Shown: positions 1 to 9,968, counted from the first letter of the stretch. The stretch is 64,000 bases of DNA from an uncultured Oscillospiraceae bacterium (GCA_947626785.1 CANQTO010000004.1:1-64000); one strand, 5' to 3'. The notes: generated by a model from the letters alone, not told the origin. A program made the numbers and translations.

Positions 1-39
1 TTTTTGTCTACTTTTTTCCTCGCTATAAGCTCTTCTTTC

Positions 40-58
40 CCACTAGCATAGCTAGTGG
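40..58. repeat. Short perfect inverted repeat downstream of rplQ
   Basis: Two 8-base arms, CCACTAGC and GCTAGTGG, are separated by ATA and form a small stem-loop. It lies in the AT-rich tail beyond the alpha operon. No uridine tract follows on either strand, so a terminator role is uncertain. Confidence 0.5.
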
Positions 59-80
59 TTGCCTTTGCTACTAGCAATGC

Positions 81-115
81 TTAAGCGGGTGAACATATGC
101 GCTTCACCCGCTTAA
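81..115 (-). terminator. Probable 3' hairpin of the ribosomal operon
   Basis: A perfect 13-bp inverted repeat (TTAAGCGGGTGAA and its complement, 9-nt loop) begins 21 bases beyond the rplQ stop codon on the minus strand. It is the first strong structure after the last operon gene. It lacks a clear U-run, so it may be a terminator or a 3'-end-stabilising or processing hairpin. Confidence 0.5.
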
Positions 116-136
116 ACTTTGTTTATTCAGCTCTGC

Positions 137-478
137 TTATACCAGCTCGATGACCGCCAACTCCGCGGCGTCGCCGCGGCGGGTGCCGATGCGGGTGATG
201 CGGGTATAACCGCCGCTGCGCTCGGCATACTTGGGGGCCAGCTCGTCAAAGACCTTCTTGGCCACGTCTTCACGGGTGATGAAGGCCAGAGCCTGGCGGT
301 AGTTGGCAAGGGACTTGTTCTTGCCAAGGGATATCATCTTCTCGGCCAGAGGGGCGACCTCCTTGGCGCGGGAGACGGTGGTCTCCATACGGCCCTTGTC
401 CAGCAGGTCGGTCACCTGCTGACGGAGCATGGCCATGCGCTGGTCGGTGGGCTTGCCGAGCTTTCTTGTTCCGGGCAT
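137..478 (-). CDS. rplQ: Large ribosomal subunit protein bL17
   Basis: This 113-residue protein is a 50S subunit component near the exit tunnel. It opens with the bL17 signature MPGTRKLGKPTDQR and has the family's usual length. It is the last gene of the alpha operon, directly after rpoA, which is its conserved place in Firmicutes. A run of basic residues in the first half fits rRNA binding. Confidence 0.97.
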   Translation of the reverse strand: MPGTRKLGKPTDQRMAMLRQQVTDLLDKGRMETTVSRAKEVAPLAEKMISLGKNKSLANYRQALAFITREDVAKKVFDELAPKYAERSGGYTRITRIGTRRGDAAELAVIELV

Positions 479-553
479 GATCGTATTTCCTCCTTCTTGA
501 AAGCGTTGCTTGACGGATCGCGGAGCGTCTGCTCCGCGGCCGCGCAGAGAGCG

Positions 554-1504
554 TTACTGGGATTCCTCGCTGGCCAGGGACAGGCCCATCATCGTCAGCT
601 TGTGTTCCACTTCCTCCAGGGACTTGCGGCCAAGGTTGCGCACCTTGATCATCTCGTCCTGGGTCTTGCTGACCAGATCCTCCACAGTGTTGATGTTGGC
701 GCGCTTGAGGCAGTTGAAGCTGCGGACCGACAGATCCAGCTCTTCGATGGTCATCTTGAGCATGGTGTCCGGCTCCTTCTCCACCTTCTCCACCACGGTG
801 GAGTTGTTGCCGATGGTATCGGACAGGTCGGTGAAGAGGGTAAAGTGGTCGCAGAGGATCTTCGCGCCCAGGGAAAGTGCGTCGCGGGCGGTCATGGTCT
901 TGTCGGTCCAGACCTCGATGGTCAGCTTGTCGAAGTCCGTCTGGTTGCCCACACGGGTGTTCTCGACGGTGTAGTTGACCTTCAGGACCGGGGTATAGAT
1001 GGAGTCGACAGGGATGGTGCCGATCGCGGTCTGGGGATTCTTATTCTTCTCCGCGGAGACATAGCCCCGGCCGTGGTCCAGCACCAGCTCCATGTTCAGG
1101 GCGCCGTCGGGCCCCAGAGTGGCGATGGGCTGTTCGGGGTTCAGGATCTCCACCTCCGCGTCCGCCTTGATGTCCCCGGCGGTGACGACGCCCTCGCCGG
1201 CTGCCTCGATATAGACGGTCTTGGGGCCGGTGCTGTGGAGGCGGGCGATGATGCTCTTGACGTTGAGCACGATCTCCGTTACGTCCTCCTTGACGCCGGG
1301 GATGGTGGAAAACTCATGCTGCACACCGGCGATCTTGATGCTGGTGCAGGCGGTGCCGGGCAGAGAGGACAGGAGGACCCTGCGCAGAGAGTTACCAAGC
1401 GTTGTGCCGTAGCCGCGCTCCAAAGGCTCGACGATATACTTGCCGTAAGCGCTGTCCGCCGGGGTCTCGATGCATTCGATGCGCGGCTTTTTGATCTCGA
1501 TCAT
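554..1504 (-). CDS. rpoA: DNA-directed RNA polymerase subunit alpha
   Basis: The 316-residue alpha subunit dimerises to nucleate RNA polymerase assembly. Residues 1 to about 230 form the N-terminal domain with the conserved stretch around [21 protein letters not shown] linker leads to the C-terminal domain (about 250-316), whose helix-hairpin-helix region includes [14 protein letters not shown] and binds UP elements and activators. The gene lies between rpsD and rplQ, its canonical place. A good ribosome binding site (AAGGAGG) precedes the ATG. Confidence 0.98.
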   Translation of the reverse strand: MIEIKKPRIECIETPADSAYGKYIVEPLERGYGTTLGNSLRRVLLSSLPGTACTSIKIAGVQHEFSTIPGVKEDVTEIVLNVKSIIARLHSTGPKTVYIEAAGEGVVTAGDIKADAEVEILNPEQPIATLGPDGALNMELVLDHGRGYVSAEKNKNPQTAIGTIPVDSIYTPVLKVNYTVENTRVGNQTDFDKLTIEVWTDKTMTARDALSLGAKILCDHFTLFTDLSDTIGNNSTVVEKVEKEPDTMLKMTIEELDLSVRSFNCLKRANINTVEDLVSKTQDEMIKVRNLGRKSLEEVEHKLTMMGLSLASEESQ

Positions 1505-1584
1505 ATTTTTGTTCGTACCCTCCTTTTGAATGTTGCGTTTTGACGCAGGCGATGTGTCAGCTTACCAATTTGAGGGTGTCTGGT

Positions 1585-2211
1585 TTACTTGGAGTACAAC
1601 TCGACGATCAGGTGCTCCTCGATGGGCAGATCGATATCGTCCCGGGCGGGAACGGCCACAACTTTAGCCATCATGTTGTTGGCGTCATACTCAAGCCACT
1701 TGGGGGCGGGACGGAAGGCGTTGGCCTCCACGTTGGCCTTGATCTTCTCCAGGCTCCGGCTGCTCTCCTTGACGGCGACCACCATGCCGGGCTTGACCTG
1801 GTAGCTGGGGATGTTGACCTTGCGGCCGTTGACGGTGATGTGCCCGTGGCTGACCATCTGGCGGGCCTCGGCGCGGCTCATGGCCAGGCCCAGCCGGTAG
1901 ACCACGTTGTCCAGGCGGCACTCCAGGATCGCCAGCAGGTTCTCGCCGGTCTGGCCCTGGCGGCGCTCGGCCATCTCAAAGTAGCTGCGGAACTGGCTCT
2001 CCAGCACGCCGTAGAAACGCTTGGCCTTCTGCTTCTCGCGCAGCTGCTGGCCGTAGTCCGAGGTCTTGCTGCGGCCCTGGCCGTGCTGGCCGGGGGCGAA
2101 GCCGCGGGCGTTCATGGCGCATTTATCGGTATAGCAGCGGTCGCCCTTGAGGAAGAGCTTCTGGCCCTCCCTGCGGCACTGGCGGCAGACTGCCTCAGTA
2201 TATCTTGCCAT
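1585..2211 (-). CDS. rpsD: Small ribosomal subunit protein uS4, zinc-finger form
   Basis: This 208-residue 16S rRNA primary binder is also, in many bacteria, a translational autoregulator of the alpha operon. Cys9, Cys12, Cys26 and Cys31 near the N-terminus make the Cys-containing (zinc) form. The S4 RNA-binding domain follows from about residue 98 ([20 protein letters not shown]). The gene lies between rpsK and rpoA. Confidence 0.97.
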   Translation of the reverse strand: MARYTEAVCRQCRREGQKLFLKGDRCYTDKCAMNARGFAPGQHGQGRSKTSDYGQQLREKQKAKRFYGVLESQFRSYFEMAERRQGQTGENLLAILECRLDNVVYRLGLAMSRAEARQMVSHGHITVNGRKVNIPSYQVKPGMVVAVKESSRSLEKIKANVEANAFRPAPKWLEYDANNMMAKVVAVPARDDIDLPIEEHLIVELYSK

Positions 2212-2231
2212 TATTCGTTACCTCCTTCAAC

Positions 2232-2633
2232 TTAGACGCGGCGACGTTTCGGAGGACGGCAGCCGTTATGGGGGATGGGGGTCACGTCCTTGATCATCGT
2301 CACTTCGAGACCTGCCGTCTGAAGAGCGCGGATGGCGGCTTCACGGCCGGAACCGGGGCCCTTGACGAACACTTCGACTGTCTTCAGGCCATGCTCCATA
2401 GCCGCCCGCGCGGCGGTCTCGGCAGCGGTCTGAGCGGCAAAGGGGGTGGATTTCTTGCTTCCGCGGAAGCCCAGGCCGCCGGCGGAGGCCCAGGACAGAG
2501 CGTTGCCCTGGGTATCGGTGATGGTGACCATGGTGTTGTTGAAGGAAGAGCTGATATGGACCTGGCCCTTTTCAATGTTCTTCCGCTCTCTTCTGCGGGT
2601 GCGGACTTTCTTCTTCGCGTTGTTTGCAGCCAT
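2232..2633 (-). CDS. rpsK: Small ribosomal subunit protein uS11
   Basis: This 133-residue protein shapes the 30S platform and the mRNA exit region. It carries the conserved [16 protein letters not shown] and [13 protein letters not shown] motifs and ends in the typical basic tail [10 protein letters not shown]. It is 15 bases from rpsM and just upstream of rpsD, as expected for the alpha operon. Confidence 0.97.
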   Translation of the reverse strand: MAANNAKKKVRTRRRERKNIEKGQVHISSSFNNTMVTITDTQGNALSWASAGGLGFRGSKKSTPFAAQTAAETAARAAMEHGLKTVEVFVKGPGSGREAAIRALQTAGLEVTMIKDVTPIPHNGCRPPKRRRV

Positions 2634-2648
2634 GTATCAGTTCCCTCC

Positions 2649-3017
2649 TTACTTCTTCTTATTCGCGATGGTGCGTTTCGGGCCCTTGCGGGTGCGGGCA
2701 TTGGTCTTGCTCCGCTGGCCGCGCACGGGCAGGCCGCGGCGGTGACGCATGCCGCGGTAGCAGCCGATCTCGGTCAGGCGCTTGATGTCAAGCGCGGTCT
2801 GGCGGCGCAGGTCGCCCTCCACGATGTAGTGGTGGTCGATGCACTCACGCAGCTTGGCCTCTTCCTCATCGGTGAGGTCCTTCACACGGGTGTCGGGATT
2901 GATCCCGGTCATCTCCAGAATCTTCTTCGCGCTGGTTCTGCCGATTCCGTAGACATAGGTGAGGCCGATCTCGACTCTCTTGTCTTTGGGCAGGTCAACG
3001 CCGGCTATACGTGCCAT
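2649..3017 (-). CDS. rpsM: Small ribosomal subunit protein uS13
   Basis: This 122-residue 30S head protein contacts the 50S subunit and the P-site tRNA. The N-terminus [21 protein letters not shown], the helix-hairpin-helix [11 protein letters not shown] and the basic tail [15 protein letters not shown] identify it. The upstream gap to rpmJ is unusually long for this operon. Confidence 0.97.
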   Translation of the reverse strand: MARIAGVDLPKDKRVEIGLTYVYGIGRTSAKKILEMTGINPDTRVKDLTDEEEAKLRECIDHHYIVEGDLRRQTALDIKRLTEIGCYRGMRHRRGLPVRGQRSKTNARTRKGPKRTIANKKK

Positions 3018-3223
3018 ACTTTTCGATCATCCTTTCGATAAATCTTTTTCCCGCTGTCTTTCTGACAGGAACTTATTCCCGCCGGAGGGAGTCCCTGTCC
3101 CCGCGGGATGCTGAATTGGATAAGACAGGCCGCGCCCTACAGAGCCTGGCCGTGCCGCCGGTGGAATGTCGGGGCCGCGCCCCGCGCTCTGCGAGAGCAG
3201 AGGCCCGTTTGCCCGGCCTCCGC
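3018..3223 (-). other. Noncoding 206-base gap inside the alpha operon
   Basis: Between rpmJ and rpsM, genes that are normally nearly adjacent, there are about 200 bases with no supported coding frame. On the minus strand there are small hairpins (for example CTCTGC-TCTC-GCAGAG near 3190) and the rpsM ribosome binding site AAGGATG. An internal leader, for example for S4 feedback, or a relic sequence is possible. Nothing decisive is visible. Confidence 0.45.
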
Positions 3224-3337
3224 TCAACCCTGGCGCTGCTTGTGCTTGGGGTTCTCGCAGATGACCATGACTTTGCCCTTGCGCTTGATGATCTTGCACT
3301 TCTCGCACATGGGCTTGACGGAAGGTCTTACTTTCAT
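3224..3337 (-). CDS. rpmJ: Large ribosomal subunit protein bL36, zinc form
   Basis: This 37-residue protein starts [15 protein letters not shown] and ends NPKHKQRQG. Cys11, Cys14, Cys27 and His32 form the zinc site of the C+ type. It binds 23S rRNA late in 50S assembly. It is located between infA and rpsM, its conserved position, and the length is exactly that of the family. Confidence 0.96.
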   Translation of the reverse strand: MKVRPSVKPMCEKCKIIKRKGKVMVICENPKHKQRQG

Positions 3338-3352
3338 TTGTTATGCCTCCTG

Positions 3353-3571
3353 TTATTTGCTTCTCCAGGTGATCCGGCCCCGGGTGACGTCGTAGGGGGA
3401 CATCTGCACCGTGACCTTGTCGCCGGGGAGAATCTTGATGAAGTTCATCCGGAGCTTTCCGGAGATATGGGCCAGAATAATGTGCCCGTTGCCGATATCC
3501 ACCTGGAACATGGTGTTGGGCAGGGATTCGACCACCGTGCCCTCGAGTTCGATTACATCGTCTTTAGCCAA
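3353..3571 (-). CDS. infA: Translation initiation factor IF-1
   Basis: This 72-residue protein is a single S1/OB-fold domain that occupies the ribosomal A site during initiation. It begins [19 protein letters not shown] and includes [19 protein letters not shown] and [16 protein letters not shown], all diagnostic. It lies between map and rpmJ as in other Firmicutes. Confidence 0.97.
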   Translation of the reverse strand: MAKDDVIELEGTVVESLPNTMFQVDIGNGHIILAHISGKLRMNFIKILPGDKVTVQMSPYDVTRGRITWRSK

Positions 3572-3603
3572 AGTAAATTTCCTCCAAAGTCGGTCCTTGT
3601 CTT

Positions 3604-4392
3604 TTAAATATCCTCTGCCATTGTGAGTATCTCCGGTTCGCCGTCGGTGATGAGGATGGTGTTCTCGTAGTGGGCAGCCAGGGAGCCGTCCGCCGTCACG
3701 ACCGTCCAGCCGTTGGGGAGGACCCGGATCTCGTAACCGCCCGCGTTCACCATGGGCTCGACCGCGATGGTCATGCCCCTTACCAGCCGGGGGTCGGGCC
3801 TACGGCCTCCGTCCCGCTCCACGCGGGCGAAGCGGTAGTTGGGCACCTCGGGGGCTTCGTGGAGCTGCCGGCCCACGCCGTGGCCCACATAGTCGCGCAC
3901 CACGGAGTAGCCCTTGCCCTCCACGTACTCCTGCACGGCCGCGCCGATGTCGGAGATCCGGCAGCCCTCCCGGGCGAATTTGATGCCCTCGAAGAAGCTC
4001 TGCCGGGTGACCTCCATCAGCCGCTTTGCCTCCGGGCTGACCTCCCCGCAGGGGTAGGTGCCCGCGCAGTCGCCCACAAAGCCCCGGAAGGTGGCCCCCA
4101 CGTCCACGGAGACGATGTCCCCGTCGCGCACCACCCGGCGGCCGGGGATGCCGTGGATGACCTCATCGTTGACCGAGATGCAGGCGCTGCCGGGAAAGCC
4201 GTTGTAGTTGAGGAAGGTGGGCGTGGCTCCGGACTTGACGATGAACTCACGCACCTCGCGGTCGATCTGCCTGGTGGTCATGCCGGCGGCCACCGCCTGG
4301 CGCGCGATGGTGCGCGCCCCGGCGGCCAGCCGTCCGGCCTGACGCATCAGTTCGATCTCTCTGGGGGATTTGATCGTAATGCGCTCGGACAT
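3604..4392 (-). CDS. map: Methionine aminopeptidase, type I
   Basis: This 262-residue cytosolic enzyme removes the initiator methionine from nascent proteins. The five metal ligands of the pita-bread fold can be seen in order: Asp in SVDVGA, Asp in [10 protein letters not shown], His in [10 protein letters not shown], Glu in MTIAVEPMV and Glu in YENTILIT. It follows adk with three bases between the genes, so the two are probably translationally coupled. There is no N-terminal zinc-finger extension. Confidence 0.96.
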   Translation of the reverse strand: MSERITIKSPREIELMRQAGRLAAGARTIARQAVAAGMTTRQIDREVREFIVKSGATPTFLNYNGFPGSACISVNDEVIHGIPGRRVVRDGDIVSVDVGATFRGFVGDCAGTYPCGEVSPEAKRLMEVTRQSFFEGIKFAREGCRISDIGAAVQEYVEGKGYSVVRDYVGHGVGRQLHEAPEVPNYRFARVERDGGRRPDPRLVRGMTIAVEPMVNAGGYEIRVLPNGWTVVTADGSLAAHYENTILITDGEPEILTMAEDI

Positions 4393-4395
4393 GGT

Positions 4396-5028
4396 TCAAA
4401 GCCCCAGAGCCTTGTTGATCTCGGCCGTGGTGGCCTCGATGCTGCTCTGATTCTCAACGGACTTGAGCTTGCCCCGCTGGGCATAGAAGGCCTTCAGGGG
4501 CTCGGTGTCCCGGTGATAGGTCTCCAGCCTGGCCTTGACGGTCTCGGGAGCGTCGTCCTTGCGGATGGTCAGCTCGCCGCCGCAGAAGTCGCACACGCCC
4601 TCTTTTTTCGGGGGGTTGGAGACGATGTGGAAGGTCTGGCTGCAATCCTTGCAGGTCCGGCGGCCGGACATCCGCTGGATGATGGTCTCATCCTCGATCT
4701 CGATGGAGAGCGCGCAGTCCACCGCCACGCCCATCTCCTCCATGGCCTGGGCCTGGGGGATGGTGCGGGGGACGCCGTCCAGGATATAGCCCTTGGCGCA
4801 GTCCGGCTGGGCCAGACGCTCCTTGATGATGCCGATGATGACGTCGTCCGGGACCAGCTTGCCCGCGTCCACATAGGCCTTGGCCTGGAGCCCGACGGGC
4901 GTGCCTTCCTTCATAGCGGCGCGCAGGATGTTGCCGGTGGAGATGGTGGGAATACCGAGATTCCGGCTCAGGATCTCCGCCTGGGTGCCTTTGCCCGCGC
5001 CGGGGGCGCCTAACAGAATAAGCCTCAT
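4396..5028 (-). CDS. adk: Adenylate kinase
   Basis: This 210-residue enzyme interconverts AMP, ADP and ATP. It has the P-loop [10 protein letters not shown] (residues 7-16), the NMP-binding segment, and a LID domain with four cysteines (CKDC ... CDFC) that would bind zinc, as is usual in Gram-positive adenylate kinases. It is encoded between secY and map in the spc operon. Confidence 0.97.
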   Translation of the reverse strand: MRLILLGAPGAGKGTQAEILSRNLGIPTISTGNILRAAMKEGTPVGLQAKAYVDAGKLVPDDVIIGIIKERLAQPDCAKGYILDGVPRTIPQAQAMEEMGVAVDCALSIEIEDETIIQRMSGRRTCKDCSQTFHIVSNPPKKEGVCDFCGGELTIRKDDAPETVKARLETYHRDTEPLKAFYAQRGKLKSVENQSSIEATTAEINKALGL

Positions 5029-5042
5029 ATCTCCTCCTGTCC

Positions 5043-6332
5043 TCAGTTGAGGAAGCCCTTGTAGTTGCGCATGAGCATCTCGGCCTCCAGGGCGCGGACG
5101 GTCTCAAGCGCGACGCCGACAACGATGATGATGGAGGTGCCGCCCAGGGAGATGCCCGTCAGCGCGGCGGTCTGGCTGAAGTGGGACACCAGGATGGGGA
5201 CCACCGCGATGATGCCCAGGTAGATCGCGCCGAAGAGGGTGATCTTGTTCAGGACCCTCTGGATGAACTCGCTGGTGGGCTTGCCGGGACGGAAGCCGGG
5301 GATGTATCCGCCGTTCTTCTTCAGGTTATTGGCCACCTCGATAGGGTTGAACTGGATGGTGGAGTAGAAATACGCGAAGAAGATGATCAGCAGGAAGTAG
5401 ATCAGCGCGTAGAGCAGAGAGTTGCTGCCGAAGACCTTCTGGAACCAGCCGTCGGTGCTGGAGCCCGTCAGCATGGCGATGGTGGCGGGCAGGGAGGCGA
5501 TGGACTGGGCGAAGATGATGGGCATAACGCCGGACATGTTCACCTTCATGGGCAGATGGGTGCTCTGGCCGCCGTACATCCTGCGGCCCACCACGCGCTT
5601 GGCGTACTGGACGGGGATGCGGCGCTCGGCGTCGTTGACGAAGACGATCAGCACGATCAGCAGCAGCGCGCCCAGGATCATCAGCACCAGGACCCACCAC
5701 TGGAGCGTGCCGGCGATGATGTTGCTGACGCTGCTGATGATGCTGGAGGGCATACGGGATACGATGCTGGCAAACAGGATAATGGAAATGCCGTTGCCGA
5801 TGCCGAACTCGGTGATCTGCTCACCCAGCCACATGATCAGGGCGGAGCCGGAGGTGAAGGTCAGGATAATGACGATCGCCGCGGGGATGCTGCCCTGGTA
5901 GGCGCTGTCCAGCAGGCCGTTGTTGGCGATGAGCATGTAGTAGCCAAAGCCCATCAGCAGGCCGATGGCCACGGTGACGTAACGGGTGATGGAGGCGATC
6001 TTCTTGCGGCCCTCCTCGCCCTCCTCCTTCTGCATCCGCTCCAGGGCCGGGATGGCGATGCACAGCAGCTGCATGATAATGGAGGCGTTGATGTAGGGCT
6101 GGATAGACAGGGCGAAGATGGTCGCCTGGGAGAAGGCGCCGCCGGACATCACGTTGTACAGGCCCAGAACGGTGTTCTGGAGCTGGGCAAAGTAACTCTG
6201 CAGGGCCGCCACGTTCACGTGGGGCACGGGAATGGAGTTGCCCAGCCGGTACAGCAGGACAATCACCAGAGTGAAGAGGATCTTCTTGCGGAGCTCCTCT
6301 ATCCTCCAGGCGTTGCGCAGAGTCTGAAGCAC
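5043..6332 (-). CDS. secY: Protein translocase subunit SecY
   Basis: This 429-residue inner-membrane protein is the channel of the Sec translocon. About ten hydrophobic segments are evident, along with signatures such as NSIPVPHVN near residue 32, the plug-region segment [20 protein letters not shown] and the cytosolic C5 loop [10 protein letters not shown] that contacts SecA. It starts one base after the rplO stop codon. Its partner SecA is encoded at 21.4-24.2 kb. Confidence 0.97.
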   Translation of the reverse strand: MLQTLRNAWRIEELRKKILFTLVIVLLYRLGNSIPVPHVNVAALQSYFAQLQNTVLGLYNVMSGGAFSQATIFALSIQPYINASIIMQLLCIAIPALERMQKEEGEEGRKKIASITRYVTVAIGLLMGFGYYMLIANNGLLDSAYQGSIPAAIVIILTFTSGSALIMWLGEQITEFGIGNGISIILFASIVSRMPSSIISSVSNIIAGTLQWWVLVLMILGALLLIVLIVFVNDAERRIPVQYAKRVVGRRMYGGQSTHLPMKVNMSGVMPIIFAQSIASLPATIAMLTGSSTDGWFQKVFGSNSLLYALIYFLLIIFFAYFYSTIQFNPIEVANNLKKNGGYIPGFRPGKPTSEFIQRVLNKITLFGAIYLGIIAVVPILVSHFSQTAALTGISLGGTSIIIVVGVALETVRALEAEMLMRNYKGFLN

Positions 6333-6333
6333 T

Positions 6334-6774
6334 TTATATCACCTCTGCCTTTCCGCCGGCCGCTTCTATCTTCTGTTTCGCGGTTTCGGAGAAAGCGGCA
6401 GCCTTCACTGTCAGCTTCTTGGAGACGTTGCCGTTCCCAAGGACCTTTACACCATACTTGCACTCGGAGAGGATGCCCGCGTCCAGCAGGGCCTTGGCGT
6501 CTACCACCGCGCCGTCCTCAAAGCTCTCCAGGGCGGACACGTTGACGGCCTCCAGGGGCTTGGCGAAGATGTTGTTGAAGCCCCGCTTGGGGATGCGGCG
6601 GGCCAGAGGCATCTGGCCGCCCTCGAAGCCGATGCGGACACCGCCGCCGCTGCGGGCCTTCTGGCCCTTGTGGCCGCGGCCGGCGGTCTTGCCGTTGCCG
6701 GTGGCATGGCCTCTGCCCTTGCGCTTATCCACATGGGTGGAGCCGGGCACAGGAGAAAGTTCGTGGATATACAT
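6334..6774 (-). CDS. rplO: Large ribosomal subunit protein uL15
   Basis: This 146-residue 50S assembly protein starts [20 protein letters not shown] and has the Gly/Arg-rich N-terminal extension ([19 protein letters not shown]) that threads into 23S rRNA. A globular C-terminal half follows. It is located between rpmD and secY. Confidence 0.97.
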   Translation of the reverse strand: MYIHELSPVPGSTHVDKRKGRGHATGNGKTAGRGHKGQKARSGGGVRIGFEGGQMPLARRIPKRGFNNIFAKPLEAVNVSALESFEDGAVVDAKALLDAGILSECKYGVKVLGNGNVSKKLTVKAAAFSETAKQKIEAAGGKAEVI

Positions 6775-6787
6775 TCTCTTCCCCTCC

Positions 6788-6967
6788 TTATTCTTCTGTG
6801 ACCTTCAGCAGATAGCCGATCTTGGCGATCTTGCCGCGGGTCTGGGGATTGTCGGGCTGCACGGTCTCGTTGCCGATCTTGTGCAGGCCCAGGGACTGGG
6901 CGGTCGCGATGTGGCTGTCCAGTCTGCCGTTGAGGCTCTTGACCAGCTTAATTCTAAGATTAGCCAT
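6788..6967 (-). CDS. rpmD: Large ribosomal subunit protein uL30
   Basis: This 59-residue protein begins [19 protein letters not shown] and carries [19 protein letters not shown], the typical uL30 core. Its length is normal. It sits between rpsE and rplO, with an AGGAGGGCG ribosome binding site just upstream. Confidence 0.95.
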   Translation of the reverse strand: MANLRIKLVKSLNGRLDSHIATAQSLGLHKIGNETVQPDNPQTRGKIAKIGYLLKVTEE

Positions 6968-6979
6968 GATTCGCCCTCC

Positions 6980-7504
6980 TTAACCCTGGATCTCTTCAGG
7001 AGTCTTGCCCCGGACGGCGGCGACCTGCTTGGCGTCGCGCAGGGACTTGAGGCCGGCCATGGTGGCGGCCACAACGTTGGCGGGGTTGTTGGTGCGCAGG
7101 CACTTGGTACGGATGTTCCGGATGCCGGCGGCCTCTACCACCGCGCGGACAGCGCCGCCGGCGATAACGCCGGTGCCTTCGGGCGCGGGCTTGAGCAGCA
7201 CGCGGCCGGCGCCGAACTCGCCGATGACCTCGTGGGGGATGGTGGTCCCGCTGAGGGTGATGGTGCAGATGTTCTTCTTGGCGTCTTCCAGGCCCTTGCG
7301 GATGGCCTCGGACACCTCGTTGGCCTTGCCCATGCCGTAGCCCACGCGGCCCTTGCCGTCGCCCACTACGCACAGGGCGGAGAACTTGGCCACGCGGCCG
7401 CCCTTGACGGTCTTGCTGACGCGGTTGAGGGAAACGACCTTCTCGATGAACTCGGAGGGGGCCTCATCTCTGCGGCGGTCTCTCCTGTCGTTGTTATAAG
7501 CCAT
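6980..7504 (-). CDS. rpsE: Small ribosomal subunit protein uS5
   Basis: This 174-residue protein acts in 30S decoding fidelity and mRNA entry. Motifs include [33 protein letters not shown] and [12 protein letters not shown]. An N-terminal basic/acidic stretch ([13 protein letters not shown]) precedes the S5 domain. It lies between rplR and rpmD. Confidence 0.97.
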   Translation of the reverse strand: MAYNNDRRDRRRDEAPSEFIEKVVSLNRVSKTVKGGRVAKFSALCVVGDGKGRVGYGMGKANEVSEAIRKGLEDAKKNICTITLSGTTIPHEVIGEFGAGRVLLKPAPEGTGVIAGGAVRAVVEAAGIRNIRTKCLRTNNPANVVAATMAGLKSLRDAKQVAAVRGKTPEEIQG

Positions 7505-7523
7505 GTTTTGTTTTCCCCCTTCC

Positions 7524-7883
7524 TCAGAACTTCAGGCCGCCCTCGCGGGCGCCCTCTGCCAGTGCCTTCACGCGGCCGTGATAGATATAGCCGCCGCGGT
7601 CAAAAACGACCTCTTCGATGCCCTTCTTCAGAGCACGCTCGGCAACGGCGGCGCCGACCTTCTTGGCGGCCTCGCAGTTGCTGCCCTTGCCCTCGAAATC
7701 CTTCTCCACGCTGGAGGCGGAGACCAGGGTGTTGCCGGCCACGTCGTCGATGACCTGAGCATAGATGTGGTTCTCGCTGCGGAACACGCAGAGGCGGGGC
7801 CGCTCGGCGGTGCCGGAGATCTTGCCGCGCACTCTGTTGTGGCGCTTGATGCGCTGTCCTCTGGTATCGGGTCTTTTAATCAT
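7524..7883 (-). CDS. rplR: Large ribosomal subunit protein uL18
   Basis: This 119-residue 5S rRNA-binding protein shows the [20 protein letters not shown] motif and ends [20 protein letters not shown]. Length and position between rplF and rpsE are canonical. Confidence 0.97.
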   Translation of the reverse strand: MIKRPDTRGQRIKRHNRVRGKISGTAERPRLCVFRSENHIYAQVIDDVAGNTLVSASSVEKDFEGKGSNCEAAKKVGAAVAERALKKGIEEVVFDRGGYIYHGRVKALAEGAREGGLKF

Positions 7884-7899
7884 TCAGGCACACCTCCGT

Positions 7900-8442
7900 T
7901 TACTTAGCGCCGGTCTTGCCTTCTTTGCGGCGGATGACCTCGTAGTCGTACTTGATGCCCTTGCCCTTATAGGGTTCCGGGGGCCTCTTGCCACGAACTT
8001 CTGCCGCGAACTGGCCGACCTTCTGCTTGTCGATACCCTTGATGACCACGTGGTTGGCGTCGGGCACGTCGATCTGGATGTCCTCGGTCTCGGGGACGAT
8101 GACCTGGTGGGAATAGCCCAGGTTCATGACCAGATTTTTGCCCTCTTTGGCCGCCCTGTAGCCGACGCCGTTAATCTCCAGCTTCTTCTCGAAGCCGTGG
8201 GTCACGCCGACGACCATGTTGTCGATCAGGGTACGGGTGAGCCCGTGCAGGGAACGGTTCTCTTTGGTGTCGTCGGGCCGGGTCACATGGATGACGCCCG
8301 CCTCGATGTTGACCTTCATCTGGGGGACCAAGGTGCGCTCCAGGCTGCCCTTGGGGCCCTTGACAGTGATGTGGTTGTGCTCATCCACCTGGACTTCCAC
8401 GCCGGCGGGGATGGTGATGGGTGCTCTTCCTATTCTCGACAT
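7900..8442 (-). CDS. rplF: Large ribosomal subunit protein uL6
   Basis: This 180-residue protein has two homologous domains and binds near the GTPase centre of the 50S subunit. The ATG that starts MSRIGRAPITIPAGV is preferred because it matches the family and is preceded by GGTAAGGAGGGTG. The frame stays open for 16 more codons upstream, but that stretch overlaps the rpsH end and has no family counterpart. The C-terminal signature GKRPPEPYKGKGIKY is present. Confidence 0.96.
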   Translation of the reverse strand: MSRIGRAPITIPAGVEVQVDEHNHITVKGPKGSLERTLVPQMKVNIEAGVIHVTRPDDTKENRSLHGLTRTLIDNMVVGVTHGFEKKLEINGVGYRAAKEGKNLVMNLGYSHQVIVPETEDIQIDVPDANHVVIKGIDKQKVGQFAAEVRGKRPPEPYKGKGIKYDYEVIRRKEGKTGAK

Positions 8443-8455
8443 CTCAACACCCTCC

Positions 8456-8854
8456 TTACCAGATGAACGCAAGGACTTCGCCGCCGACATGCTCTTTGCG
8501 AGCCTGCTTGTCGGTCATGACGCCCTTGGAGGTGGAAATGATGGCGATGCCCAGGCCCTTGAGGACGCGGGGCAGCTCGTCAGCCCCGGCGTAGACGCGC
8601 AGGCCGGGCTTGCTGACCCGGCGCAGGCCCTGGATGGCCTTCTCTTTGCCGGGCAGATACTTCAGGGTGATGCGGATGACGCCCTGGGTGCCGTCGTCGA
8701 TGACCTGGTAATTCTTGATGTAGCCCTCGTTGAGCAGGATCTCGGCGATGGACTTCTTCATCTTGGACGCGGGGACGTCAACAGTCTCATGCTTAGCGCT
8801 GCCGGCGTTGCGGATGCGGGTAAGCATATCTGCAATGGGGTCGGTGATCTGCAT
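8456..8854 (-). CDS. rpsH: Small ribosomal subunit protein uS8
   Basis: This 132-residue 16S rRNA-binding protein, which regulates the spc operon in E. coli, begins [17 protein letters not shown]. It ends with the family signature [20 protein letters not shown]. Downstream lies rplF. Upstream is an unusually large noncoding gap before rpsN. Confidence 0.97.
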   Translation of the reverse strand: MQITDPIADMLTRIRNAGSAKHETVDVPASKMKKSIAEILLNEGYIKNYQVIDDGTQGVIRITLKYLPGKEKAIQGLRRVSKPGLRVYAGADELPRVLKGLGIAIISTSKGVMTDKQARKEHVGGEVLAFIW

Positions 8855-9211
8855 GGATCTTTATCCTCCTAATTTAGAGTTACTGCCTTTCGGCAGTTCC
8901 GGCGGCGAGGTCCCATGCCAATGCTTGATTGGCCATGGCCTTTCGCCGTCCGTTTATTGTAAGGCGGGAGCGGTCACCCCCGCCGAACAAACTTGCGCTC
9001 TCCGTTCTCGCTGCGTTCCGGGGGAGTCCAGAGGGGTCCTCCCCTCTGGTTTTGCCGCCGCAGCGGCAAAACGATTCAAATCGTTTTTTCCGGCAGCATG
9101 TATGTCGGAAAAAACTCTTCTCGCGGAGCGAACGTGCGGCCCTTGGGCCGTGCGCTGAGCGGAGTGCATCCCCTCAAATGAAAGGAAGCGCAGCTTCCTT
9201 TCATTTGAAGC
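8855..9211 (-). other. Noncoding 357-base spacer between rpsN and rpsH
   Basis: rpsN and rpsH are normally a few bases apart, but here they are separated by a stretch with no supported coding frame. Its rpsN-proximal half (about 9028-9208) is a chain of palindromes, annotated separately. The rpsH-proximal part holds the rpsH ribosome binding site and small GC-rich hairpins. Confidence 0.75.
9028..9208. repeat. Cluster of tandem palindromes (element C)
   Basis: Successive hairpins occur here: 9028-9049 (CCAGAGGGG / CCCCTCTGG), 9050-9071 (TTTTGCCGC / GCGGCAAAA), about 9069-9086 (AAACGATT / AATCGTTT), one with TTCCG / CGGAA arms around 9090-9115, and a perfect 16-bp stem at 9174-9208 with a 3-nt loop. 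The design resembles repeat families A and B elsewhere in this window, but the sequence differs. It would be transcribed within the ribosomal mRNA. Confidence 0.75.
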
Positions 9212-9397
9212 TTAAAAGCTCGCCTTGCGGACGCCGGGGATCTGGCCCTTATAAGCCAGTTCGCGGAAGCAGATACGGCAGATGCCGTAGTTGCGCAGAT
9301 AGGCGTGGGGGCGGCCGCAAATCTTGCAGCGGTTGTACTTGCGGGTGGAGAACTTGGCGGGGGCCTGTTGCTTCAAGATCATGGATTTCTTAGCCAT
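9212..9397 (-). CDS. rpsN: Small ribosomal subunit protein uS14, zinc-binding type
   Basis: This 61-residue, short (type Z) S14 carries CKICGRPH and [10 protein letters not shown], giving the Cys4 zinc site. It starts [16 protein letters not shown], and the length is the normal value for the zinc form. It is encoded directly after rplE. Confidence 0.97.
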   Translation of the reverse strand: MAKKSMILKQQAPAKFSTRKYNRCKICGRPHAYLRNYGICRICFRELAYKGQIPGVRKASF

Positions 9398-9410
9398 AAT
9401 TTCCTCCTCC

Positions 9411-9950
9411 TTAGCTCACGAAGGGCGCGCCCATGAGCTTCAGCAGCTCCCGGGCCTCTTCGTCGGTCTGCGCGGTGGTGGTGATGGCGATGTTCATGCC
9501 GCGCAGCTTCTCGATCTTGTCATACTCGATCTCGGGGAAGATGATCTGCTCCTTCAGGCCCAGGCTGTAGTTGCCGCGGCCGTCAAAAGCGTCGGCGGAG
9601 ATCCCGCGGAAGTCACGGACACGGGGCAGGGCCACGTTGAACAGGCGGTCCAGGAACTCCCACATCCGGTCCTGGCGCAGCGTGACCTTCACGCCCACCT
9701 TCATGCCCTCGCGGAGCTTGAAGTTTGCCACGGACTTCTTGGCTACGGTGGCCACGGCGTGCTGGCCGGTGATGGCGGAGATGTCCTTGATCACGGCGTC
9801 CAGAGCCTTGGCGTTGTCCTTGCAGTCGCCGCAGCCGACGGAGACCACGATCTTATCCAGCTTGGGGATCTGCATGACGGATTTGTACTGGAACTTGGCC
9901 ATCAGAGCAGGAGCAACTTCCTCAAGATACTTTTTCTTCATTCTTGTCAT
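9411..9950 (-). CDS. rplE: Large ribosomal subunit protein uL5
   Basis: This 179-residue 5S rRNA-binding protein of the central protuberance has the diagnostic stretches [50 protein letters not shown] and [13 protein letters not shown]. The first ATG ([11 protein letters not shown]) has GGAAGGAGA about ten bases upstream. A second ATG three codons later is also possible. Confidence 0.96.
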   Translation of the reverse strand: MTRMKKKYLEEVAPALMAKFQYKSVMQIPKLDKIVVSVGCGDCKDNAKALDAVIKDISAITGQHAVATVAKKSVANFKLREGMKVGVKVTLRQDRMWEFLDRLFNVALPRVRDFRGISADAFDGRGNYSLGLKEQIIFPEIEYDKIEKLRGMNIAITTTAQTDEEARELLKLMGAPFVS

Positions 9951-9968
9951 CAGTCAGTCTCTCCTTCC

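Noticed and set aside
119-1543. Plus-strand frame opposite rplQ and rpoA
   Set aside because: Shadow of two certain genes, with no start signals.
5181-6545. Long plus-strand frame opposite secY and rplO
   Set aside because: It covers two certain genes on the other strand, and its Asp/Gln/His/Gly-rich composition has no family resemblance.
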